64,000 nt of DNA from Heliopora coerulea (lineage: Eukaryota; Cnidaria; Anthozoa; Scleralcyonacea; Helioporidae): NCBI GenBank assembly GCA_030142905.1, contig JASJOG010000015.1:1307001-1371000 (forward strand). The letters are read 5' to 3'. Below the pieces are notes generated by a model. That model saw only the letters and a program-made list of their open reading frames with translations, was not told the origin of the DNA and made no database searches. Numbering within the stretch: position 1 is the first letter of the stretch; each line of letters opens with the position of its first letter. Made by a program: the position numbers and the translations under genes. Below, in pieces: positions 13,510-25,500 of the stretch.

Positions 13510-16500
13510 GAAAGAATAAAACAATGAATCAATGAATCAATGAATAAATGAGTAAGTGAATGAATCATATTTCAATGAAATTTTAATTCCCTGTTGTAAG
13601 CTATGTTTTACTAACCATCACCCGTCGGGTCAGGTTTTTGTTCTGCACTGTTTATTGGGGCTGGATTTACTACATAGAAATATAACATACTCAAAAAGCA
13701 CACTTATCAGAACTGACATTAAAAAGCTTCCACATTAACCTTTCATTTGACACAGTAAGTAAAACAAACTGCTATGACTACAGTTCTAGTTTATAATTCA
13801 AAATATAAGTTGGGCATTTCAGTTAGCCCATTAACCGAAAAACTAATGTCTTTGTCTTTCATTGTTTTAAGATATCTTACCAGGTGGTGGTACGTTTGAG
13901 ATGTATGCTTGTTGAGATCCAAAGTTTCCTCGTGGTTTATACCTGGCCACGAAAAGAACGCGCTTTGTCTTGCTTACGGCAGTCGCTATTCCTAGTTCTG
14001 TTGATGCTTTCCACACCACCTAGAAGACGGAAGTCGAGGTAAAATATCAAAATATTTTTATCTAGTTTGCACCTGCATGCTAAACCTGCCCAAGTAAACT
14101 TGTGTTTTTCCTTCTTATCCAAAACTTTCCTAAAAATTTTAATTGCTTTTTGAGTTCATTTTCGTAGACTCAGTGTGTCAAAACAACTTTGCACAAGTTC
14201 AAATTAGTAAAGCAACCTGTCGTTAGCAGTAGTTTTGTTTCAAAATTGTCAAACTAAAATGCTTTTGAATCATTTAGGCTTGAGTGTGAAATGGGGGTTC
14301 GTTAATTACGTTATTGGCTGACGTACATACGTGATTGCTAATGTATCATGTTTCTGTCATCGCGGAATAAATTTCATAAAACTAAAAGCAATCGTGTCGA
14401 ACTTAACGACCGCTTATTGACACCATCCATTAGTTGGGTAATAAGTAATATTAAAAGGTCCCAGACTTCAAGATTGAGATATGCTGGCAATGTGTCTTGT
14501 AAAATCAGCGATGCATTTATGTTCTTCTTGTCCCAACTTCATAACCATTCAGTGATTTATCAGTGGAATCTACCAGTATTTTAATTGCAGTACGTTACCA
14601 AGTGTAAATAACAATACTTCAAGGACTAATGTAAAGCCCTTTGGGTACACTTCAAAGAATATTCAGGCCTCCCCTTTATTGAAATATTCCTCATTTTTCT
14701 ATTCGAATAGGTTTTCCTCGAAATCTCGGCGTTGCCTCTATTTTAAGGTTTGGTTTTACCCTTAACTTCCCGTATATTCTCTGCTGTATCTGAGCGATTG
14801 CCATTCCAGCAAACAAACCTGAGTGAAGTGTAAGAACGGTGTTCCGGGACTTTTTGCATCGCCTTTTCCAAAATCGTAGTTGATAATTTCATCATACCAT
14901 GATTGCACTGCTTCTTTGCACGTGATACAATCGTCCTTTACTTCGGTGGTGCATTTGGTTAATGTCCCAGTAAACCAAGCAATGTTCTCTCCCTCTTGGT
15001 ACGTCTGTAAACCCTCCCTGTCGTGATCGACAATGTCTCGGGTTGCTAGGTTATTAGCCCAGTCCTGGGCATGTGACTCTAGTTCAGTACTCCACCTCAG
15101 TGGTGGACAACCGTGAATTCCTCGCAACGTGTTATGGGAATTAATGCAGTCATTGTTAAAGTTATAAGGCTCGTTGGTATTTCCCACTAAACCTGGAGTA
15201 ACTTGGGGACCAGGAGTAACAGAGGTGCCTGATATGGTTGGATTGCCTGGAGTGTTCGGTGTATTTAGAGTACTGGGATTAGGTGTGGATGGTGTGCCAG
15301 TTGTAGCTGTATTACTAGAGGTATCTGGACTACCAGGTGTAGATGGTGTAGTAGGTGTGGCTGCAGTGCCAGATGTATCTGGACTACCAGGTGTAGCTGG
15401 TGTGTTAGGTGTAGCTGTAGGACTAGACGTATCTGGACTACCAGGTGTAGCTGGTGTGTTAGGTGTAGCTGTAGGGCCAGATGTATCTGGACTACCAGGT
15501 GTAGATGGTGTAGTAGGTGTAGCTGTAGGACTAGACGTATCTGGACTACCAGGTGTAGATGGTGTAGTAGGTGTAGCTGTAGTGCCAGACGTATCTGGAC
15601 TACCAGGTGTAGATGGTGTAGTAGGTGTGGCTGCAGTGCCAGATGTATCTGGACTACCAGGTGTAGATGGTGTAGTAGGTGTGGCTGTAGTGCCAGACGT
15701 ATCTGGACTACCAGGTGTAGATGGTGTAGTAGGTGTGGCTGCAGTGCCAGATGTATCTGGACTACCAGGTGTAGATGGTGTAGTAGGTGTGGCTGCAGTG
15801 CCAGATGTATCTGGACTACCAGGTGTAGATGGTGTAGTAGGTGTGGCTGTAGGACTAGACGTATCTGGACTACCAGGTGTAGATGGTGTAGTAGGTGTGG
15901 CTGCAGTGCCAGATGTATCTGGACTACCAGGTGTAGATGGTGTAGTAGGTGTGGCTGTAGGACTAGACGTATCTGGACTACCAGGTGTAGATGGTGTAGT
16001 AGGTGTGGCTGCAGTGCCAGACGTATCTGGACTACCAGGTGTAGATGGTGTAGTAGGTGTAGCTGTAGTGCCAGACGTATCTGGACTACCAGGTGTAGAT
16101 GGTGTAGTAGGTGTGGCTGCAGTGCCAGATGTATCTGGACTACCAGGTGTAGATGGCATAGTAGGTGTGGCTGTAGGACTAGACGTATCTGGACTACCAG
16201 GTGTAGATGGTGTAGTAGGTGTGGCTGCAGTGCCAGACGTATCTGGACTACCAGGTGTAGATGGCATAGTAGGTGTGGCTGTAGGACTAGACGTATCTGG
16301 ACTACCAGGTGTAGATGGTGTAGTAGGTGTGGCTGCAGTGCCAGATGTATCTGGACTACCAGGTGTAGATGGTGTAGTAGGTGTGGCTGTAGGACTAGAC
16401 GTATCTGGACTACCAGGTGTAGATGGTGTAGTGGGTGTGGCTGCAGTGCCAGACGTATCTGGAGTACCAGGTGTAGATGGCATAGTAGGTGTGGCTGTAG

Positions 16501-19500
16501 GACTAGACGTATCTGGAGTACCAGGTGGAGGTGGTGTAGTGAGTGAAGCTGGAGAGAGAGGTGTCCCTGTAAATGAATGCAAATAAGTTAATTTATTTAT
16601 TGTTTTTTATCCGCATCATGCGCAAGAATTCACGTTTGTCCGTCATTCTGAACCAAATCATCAGAAATTTCTATCTCTGAGTGTGGGAATAAGTTTGGCT
16701 AGGTTAGGTTAGAATACATGTTTGAGACATATGGTCACACAGTCAAACATATATACAGACAGATATACAGACAAACAAACTGACAAGATAATGGACGCAA
16801 ACAAGCCTGCAGACCAACAAATTAAAGAAAAGCAGTCAGATTGACAGACAGAGCCTGAATAATAACTTTCCTCGACGCGAAATCTACCTGTTGGTTGAAC
16901 GTTTTCAAGGTAATCCTTTGTAAATCCAAAGTTGCCTTTTGGTTTGTATTTTGCGACGGTGAATACTTGATCTTGGGGACTGACTGCAACGCCAACTCCT
17001 AGCTCCGTGCTCGCCTTCCAGACCACCTACAAAAGGTATCAAATGTTTGGTTTTGCAACTGTATTCACGAAAAACACCAAACCGAATTCCCAGGACCTCT
17101 ATAATATCAGCTTTAATTAGCCTATCAAAAAGGAAATAAATTATTTGGGAAATTGCTGTCTCATCAGAAGCTCAGTGTTTTTAGGATTGTTAAAGGTTTA
17201 ACACAGCTTCAACTGCAATAGACAAGAACAGCTTAGAAAGGAAATAAATTAACACATTCAATACAAGATTTTTCCTTGAAAGACGGAATGTGATCGGGCA
17301 AGGAAGATTTACCTAAAACGGCAAAGATCTTTAACTTTACTCAGAAAGTCTTTGCAAGATTTCTGTCATTGTCGTTATTTCTCAGGCTGTCTTGTTTTGT
17401 TTAATATTTGGCCGTACAACTGCTCTTATTGTTGTATTTGCTATTGCTGTTGTGTTTCTGTTGTTGCTGTTGTTGCTGTTGTCGTTGTTGTTTCTGTTGT
17501 CGTTGTTGTGGATATTATTGTTGTTCTTATTCTTGTTGTGGTGCTGGTGATGGCGGTGGTGGCATACGTGAAAAGTGAAAAGCGAATAATCGACATATAT
17601 GAAAAATGTATGAGGTCTACCTGAGTGAAATGAAGATAGGTTTTCCCATTTGAACTTTTCCCATTTTTGAAGTCATAGTTCTCAATTTCCTTGTACCACT
17701 GTTCAACAGTTTCTCCACAAAAGTAACAATCAGGACGAGCTTTTCCTTCACATTTTGGTCTCGAAGGAGCAAAAAATCCAATATTTTCTCCCTCGCCATG
17801 TTTCTGAATGCCCTCCATGTCGTGTGCCAATGTTCCTGTAGTAGCAAGGTTGTCTGCCCACTTTTGGGCTCTCTCTTGTAACTCTTTGTTCCAGTTTAAT
17901 GGTGGTGAACCGTGTTTTTTGCGGTACGTGTTATGGGAATCAAGACAACCTTGGGAAAAACCATCGGGAGCATTTCCTGATTTAATCCAAAAATCAATAA
18001 AGGTAAATTAGTGAGGAAAGATGGTGGAACGCTCAAACTGAGACCCAAATGTTGACGGCTTCCCATCTTTTCATGTTAACTGGGAAAAAATTGACATCGA
18101 ATATCCCTCCGTCTGAACTTTGCTAATTGAACTATCAAAATATATCAATAAGAAAAAAATATGTGTCCAAAAATCACTAGAGTTGTAAGTAATAAATGCA
18201 ATACGAGTACCCAAACTACAACATAGGCCATTTTAGCCAAGTATAAGACATAACTATATTTCATTAAGCTACGAACATTATTTCACGAAAGGCTGATATA
18301 AACCAGCGTCCTTACTAACTTTTGAACAGCTTTATTTTTTCTTCACTGATTATTCAGTATTATGATAATTGTTATGTTTATTATTTCCATTGTTGTTATC
18401 GCCAACTTACCTCCAGGCTTCGGGCGATTTCCTGCTTTAGAACTACCAGATGAAGAAGTTTTCGCAGACTCTGCAGGAGAAGTAGACCCAACAGTTTTGT
18501 CAGGTGTTATCAAGGGGGAAGCACCAGGAATTGGACGAAGAGGTTTGATAGGTCTGCCGAGAGAACTGGCACCTGGAGCAGGTGGGGAGGGTTTTGGGGG
18601 GATTCCTACGCCTCCTTGTCCTGGTGTGTTGGGCGAAAGTGTTGGGGAACCAAGACCTTGTGGTGAAGGTGTTGTAGTACCTTCTGGTATAGGTGTACTT
18701 CCACCTGGTTTATTGGCTGAAGCACTTTGTCCTGGTATCGCTGGACTAACAGATCCCGGTGGAGGGGTGGATTGACTGGGACTGGTCATTGGTTTTGCGT
18801 CAGGAATAGGGTGAAGAGGTTTAATTGGTCTACCAAGAGTGTTGGTGCCTGGAGGTTGAGCTGAAGATTTTGGAGGTTTGCCAGTGCCAGCTAGGTCACC
18901 CGGGCTGGCACTGCTACTGACCCCATTTGGACCACCAAGACCACCTGCACCAAATGTTGTACCAGCTCCAGTTGGTCCACCAAGGCTACCCGCACTAGAA
19001 GTTGTACCAGCTACAGTTGGGCCACCCAGACCACCTGCACCAGAAGTTGTACCAGCTCCAACTGGGCCACCAAGGCCACCCGCACCAGAAGTTGTACCAG
19101 CTACAGTTGGGCCACCCAGACCACCTGCACCAGACGTTGTACTAACTCCAGTTGGGTCACCAAGGCCACCCCCACCAGAAGTTGTACCAGTTCCAGTAGG
19201 CCCACCAAGGTCACCCCCACCAGAAGTAGTACCAACCCCAGTTGGGCCACCAAGTTCGCCCGCACCAAAAGTTGTACCAGCTCCAGTTGGTCCACCCTGA
19301 CCATCAGTACTAGAAGTGGTACTTGTCCCAGCTGCCACACCTTGAGTACCAGTACCAGGAGTGGTACCAGTTCCTGTTGTACCAACTTGACCACCAGTAG
19401 CCGGAGCGGTACCAGTTACCTGAGGGATAGATCCTCCGGAATTTCCTGTAGGTGAGGTTCCAGGTGTCAGTGGACCGGTAACCTCTGGAGAGATTGGCTG

Positions 19501-22500
19501 ACCACCTGGAACACCTGGACTTATAAGTGGTGTACCTTAAAGAAACGTGAACATTTATGTCATCACACTAAATTCAGTCCCAGATGTACACGAACTGGTC
19601 TCAAACATCACTTTTACCAAGCAAAAGAAAGAGTATTTTAACAGAACAACTGCATTACTTGAAAAAGCTATTACTTTCACAGTTGTTCTTCCTTTCCTTC
19701 CTTAATTCCTTTTATACCTTCTCCCGCAGTTCACAATGACCTCGACAATTTACAGATACCTCTCTAGCATTTGATTTTCTTGCAACATTTTCATCGACTT
19801 ACCAGCTGGGTTCACATTCTGTTTAAACACCCCCTTAGAACCAAGATTTCCCCGAGGGCTGTATCGAGCTACCATAATCATTCCATATGTTTTGCTCTCC
19901 ACTGTTGCGACACCAATCTCCTGTGTATTTTTCCAGATCATCTACAGCAATAAAAATTCTTTCCTGAGGATAATGGTGACATAAGCACTCGTTGACAGAC
20001 CAGAAAAGGGTTTTGGGGAGTATAAGATCTATGTTATAAAAATAGTCAAGATCCTTTGCGCTGGTAATGAGAGCTGGGCCGAAGACGTGCCGTTACGACG
20101 ATCTATGATGACACGTTTATTATTGTCTGTGCATTGACGCCAGTAAATAGTGTCTTACACTTAAGTTGCGTGCATTAAAACAACACCAAATATATTACAA
20201 ATGACACTCACCTGGACAAAATGATGTACTGGTTTATTGTTTGAAGACCTTGCCTTTTCAAAATCATAATTTTTTATCTCATTGTACCAGTGGTCAATGA
20301 TACTTCCACAAGTGTAACAATTGTCCTGACCAGTTTTAGTGCACCTTGGTTTGACTGGAGTTATCCAGCCAAGATTTTCAGATTCATTGTAAGTTTTCTC
20401 GGCTTCTGGTGAAGCGATTACTTTATCAATGGCTGCGAGGTTATCTGCCCACTGCTGCGCATGCTCTTGTAGCTTTGCGCTCCATTGCAGAGGTGGAGAG
20501 CCATGCTCTTTGCGTTTCACGTTGTGTTGATTCAAGCAGTCCTCGGAGAAAAAGTCTAGGAGGAAATAATTCAGCTGTTAATGGGAAAACTTGTTTGAAT
20601 GGATAGATTGTTTGAAGATCCGGAGGAAAGTCAACATAATTCGTTAGCTTTATCTCATTAAAGTTACTTCATGACACCGAGAAGGTAACATACTCAAGAC
20701 ATAGATTCAGATCAAGGACATAGACTTATAGACACACGGACACGGACTACGACAAGCGCGGATGCGTGCACGGACACGGACAAGCATAGACACGGTTAGT
20801 TACAGACACTGACAGGAACAGACGTGGACTTGGAAACGTACAGTCCCAGTCACGGACACGGACACGGACACGGACAAACACAGACATAGACACGGACTAC
20901 AACAGATATGGTCACTGACACAGACATACACAGAGATAGACACAGAAACGGACAGATCCCGACACGGATGCACACAGGTGTTGATATGGACACGGACGCG
21001 GACTCGGACACGAACAAAAACGCAGAGGCAGACGCGCTGTTAGGGATATGGATGATGGTACAGCAACGAGCACGTATACAAACAATGATAAAGACGTGAC
21101 GAAGGGCTGAAGATCGAGCTTGCAAATCTCATCTGAAACCCCGTTAGGTAAATACACTGCTTTTAAAGTCTCCCCTAGACCCTAGCTGTATTGTTAACCA
21201 AGGATGAAACCTTCGAATGTAAAATATGACGACGGCTAAAATGATTGCGACCTTAAACAAGTACAAAATAAAACATGTTCGGAAAGGAACATCTTGAAAA
21301 CTCAGAATACGAGTCAAAATCAAGACGAAAGTTGAACTAGCTGATATCACTTTAGTTGATATTATCTCCAATGGGAAAAGAAGCAACCTTTGGAGGATTT
21401 TTGTCGGGGTTACAGGCAAGGCAAGGCAAAAAAATCCAGAGAGTAAAAGCATAGAAACAAGTTTTTGTATATTTTTTTTTATCTTTCTACGACAAAAACA
21501 CCTCACCTGGAGCATTTGAAACGCTTGCAGCCGGTCCTGGCGGCGAAGGAACCTTATTAATACGAATATTTCTGACAAAACCCGTCCTCCCTCGTCCTTT
21601 TTTATATGGACGATACCTTGCGACGATAATCAAACCGTATTTATTGCTGAGCGCACTGCCAAATCCGACTTCTTTTGTGTCTTTTGAGGTTACCTGAAAC
21701 GTTAAGAATTCTAGTACGTCACGTGTACTGTATCAGACTGATGATCTCGACAAACTAGTACTCGTTCTAACCTATAAAGAGCCTTGCTTTAAGTTAATGT
21801 CAGATATTCTTAAGTGGTCTCGTAATCCGTTCCTCTCCAAACTCAAGGAAAGACGGTTGTACTTTATATGCGAGTAAGCTGTGGAATTCTTGATCCTCAT
21901 GCAATCCTGTGTACGAGTCTTCCTCTAAAATCTTCCTCTAAATTCTTCCCAGTAAAATCTTCTGATATAAGCCAGAACATAATCCTGAAGAGACTCGTTG
22001 GTTGTGAAAGGGTAACTTGTTCACATTGGGTTATACTCAATACTTTTCAAAGTGGATAGTTGTGTTTTGGAAAGAACAACACGTAGTACTGTTACATTCG
22101 ACTTAGGATTCCTCGTGGCTTTCTTCAAAACAAATGCCAACCGAGATAACTGACCAACAAGATTAGTTAAAGATATATTACTTCATTCTGCTCATTTACT
22201 TACTTGCATATAATCCGGCGATTGTCTTACTGATGGTGGAATGCCAACTGCTTTCTTTTTCGTGTACCAATGGTCGATGGCTTGGCGGCATGAATAACAG
22301 AATTTATTCTCTTCTTCCTGGCATCTGATCTTTGCGGGTTTAGACCACGTGATAGTCTGTCCCTCGTTATATCTGGACGCCATCGGATCTCTTCTCAATT
22401 GGTTGGTGTCAGCAAGGTACTGGGCCCAACGCTGGGCTTGATCAGATAGGTCGTTGCTCCAGTTTATAAACGGAACGCCTGTAAGAGCTCGCTTCTGATT

Positions 22501-25500
22501 GATGTAATTGAAACATGTTTGGAAAAATAAATCTGGAGGAGTATCTGCAATGAATATTTCTATATGTTAGATAATTGGTTATTTGACTAGGACAGCAATT
22601 GGTTAACACCTTGACTGAAATCAAGTTGAACGCCAGTTAAAGACAGAAAAAAAATCTTCCGGGTTCACTTCAGAAATGGTGAATATAATGAATACGAGAA
22701 GAATTACATAATGACATCTGGCATTTAAGGGTAAATATAAAAGCCCAGCAAAATACTCGAAGTAGAGCTATAAACACAATGATGAGTTTATGGCTGTACT
22801 TCGTGTATTTTACTGGGCTTCTATATTTATCTCATTACGGATCTCTCCTCGTTCCTCCCTTCTGGCATTGCTGTTTTTCTGTCTAGGTAGACAGCCATGC
22901 CATTAGACACAGCCATAACCTTTTTGTACATGTACACAATCAAAATTGATTTTCTGCTTACTTGTACATGTAAGTTAACCAACCATTTTAAGGAGGAAAT
23001 GAAGCACAAAAGACTGTTATACACTTTTTGGAACAGGTTCATTGTTTTGTTACTCAATAAGAACAACATTACTAATATGGATGGTTTAATATTTTTTTCT
23101 GCCCGGTTTGTTACCTGCTTCGCTCCCTTTTTTATGTTCTGAGATTTCTGAAATGAAAACTTTTCGCACTTATCAAATTGCTTAGTAAACGAAGAAAAAG
23201 AGAAGTGGAAGAATAACCAGAAAATTATACAAAGAACGAGAAGGAAAAAGACAGCATGAGGAATATATTTCAAAAACGAAATTGAAAAATAAAGAGCAAG
23301 TTATAGAATGAAAAAAAGAGGCGGTGAGAAAAACAGAACAAAATGGAGGAAAACAAGGGGAAATGAAAGAGCCATCAAAGGAATTAATAAAAAGGCTAAC
23401 AATTGAGTGAATGAATGAATGAATGAATGAATGAATGAACGAACTAACAAACGAATGAATAAATGATTTAGTTCATGTAGAAAAGAATGAAAGAATACGT
23501 CAAGACGACATAAAAAGAGCTGACATGAAATAATTAGAGAACGACATAGTTCCATTAACAGAAAACTAAGCTAGATAGTCCTTATCAAGCAAACATTTGC
23601 CAAGATGAGTACCTACCATCACATTTATATAACTTTTTCGCACGTCCAATGACCTCTATGCCAAGGACATTTGTTTCTTGTGGACCGAAGTACCTTTTAT
23701 AAATTTCGGGGAGATCTTTCACACCCACAGCTATTCCAATCCCTTTTAGTAATGCGCCTCTTGAGCAGATGTTTGAGTAACTCCCGATAGATATTATTCG
23801 TCTCGAATTAACATTTGCTCTACCGACGTGACATCTTAGGCAAAGTAACAAGAAACACCATGAATTATCGTTGGGTGACACACATCGGTAGCAATACAAT
23901 AATTTGAATTAGTGTTACAATGGCAATGAACGTTACGTGGTTGTGACAGTGACAATGACAGTGATCGTGACAGCAACTAAGAAAGTGACAGAGACAAAGA
24001 GAGAGGAAGAGCAAAGAATCCGAATACAGTCATCGTGAGAATAACAGTTAAAGTGACAGCGTCGTTCACTAATACTTACAACCACGACTTAGGCAGTGAC
24101 TGCAAAATGCATGAAAATGGTAGCGAAAGTGAGTGTGACGGTGACAAAGATTGTGACACTTACCTTCCACGATAGGCAAACTCTATGTATCTTCGCTGAG
24201 TCCCTCGAGCAAAGAATTTTAAACATGAATTCCCCTCCCACTCTCGTATCACCGATTTCACCTCTTGGCGACCTGCCCTATCTAAAAAAAGGCAAACGCG
24301 TGTAGGAGAAAGCTTCTTACCAGTGGTTGGTGGCATAAAATTTGTTTTGTGAAAACTACGATCAAAGCCATGGAAGGACTTGAAGAGAGGCGTTGGTCGT
24401 GGGGAACACGGGAGGATCTCAGGTTTACAGATATTCAAGTAGTGGTGCGAAGCAGGATTGCAAGGTCTGATCGTTGGTGTAGCAGAAAGGTAAAAGACAC
24501 GTGAGGTGAAAATTGATGTTAAATAGACATAGATGAAAGAGAATGATTCTTTGGAGGGGAAGATGGCCGTCCAGGCATGTATTTCACTTGATGAAGAGTT
24601 TGACTAAGGAAATACGTTTGACTAAGGAACTGGAAGGTGATATACAAGAAAGGAAAGTCATCAGTTGAGCTGTAGACAATCAAATCGGACATACTTCTTT
24701 TTGTTGAGAGGACATTAAGAGTGGATAAAATGAGTAGATAACTAATGTCAATAAACATACCAACACTTGGACTAAATGCATAGTAAACAACTTTGTTTGG
24801 CCAAAGCTCCGAGTTTTCTTTCCTATGAATATTTCCAAACAGTTTTAAGTCGACATTTTCAAGCTGATGTTTCAGATTACGGGTAGAATCATCTTTTAGT
24901 CTGGGCGAAATCATGTTAGATCCAAGTATGTCTTCCAAATCTTCATCTAAAATATAAATCCATAAACCGATTAACCTTATTGAGGTACAAATTTCTGTAT
25001 GGTTCTGTCTTGTGAACTTAATAAAGTGGCTTGAGATGTTATCTAGCTGGCTGCAGAGAAGCGTGGTGCTGTTGTGTTGTGCTGTTGTGTTGTGCTGTTG
25101 TGTTGTGCTGTTGTGTTGTGCTGTTGTGTTGTGCTGTTGTGTTGTGTTGTGCTGTTGTGTTGTGCTGTTGTGTTGTGCTGTTGTGTTGTGCTGTTGTGTT
25201 GTGCTGTTGTGTTGTGCTGTTGTGTTGTGCTGTTGTGTTGTGCTGTTGTGTTGTGCTGTTGTGTTGTGCTGTTGTGTTGTGCTGTTGTGTTGTGCTGTTG
25301 TGTTGTGCTGTTGTGTTGTGTTGTGCTGTTGTGTTGTGTTGTGCTGTTGTGTTGTGTTGTGCTGTTGTGTTGTGCTGTTGTGTTGTTGTGTTGTGTTGAG
25401 TTGTTTTGTGTCGTGCTATTGTTTTGTGCTGTTGTGTTGTGCGTGTTTAACAGGGGCCATTATGTTGTCATACCTGAATCACCTTCAACAAAGTCTTTTT

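Noticed and set aside
15174..16586. 470-codon plus-strand frame of Val/Gly/Asp/Pro repeats
   Set aside because: It is the reverse strand of the 54-bp S/T/P repeat; the minus frame joins a CAP domain with correct splice sites, the plus frame joins nothing.
18362..19300. Plus-strand Pro/Val-rich frames
   Set aside because: Shadow of mucin-like exon A on the minus strand.
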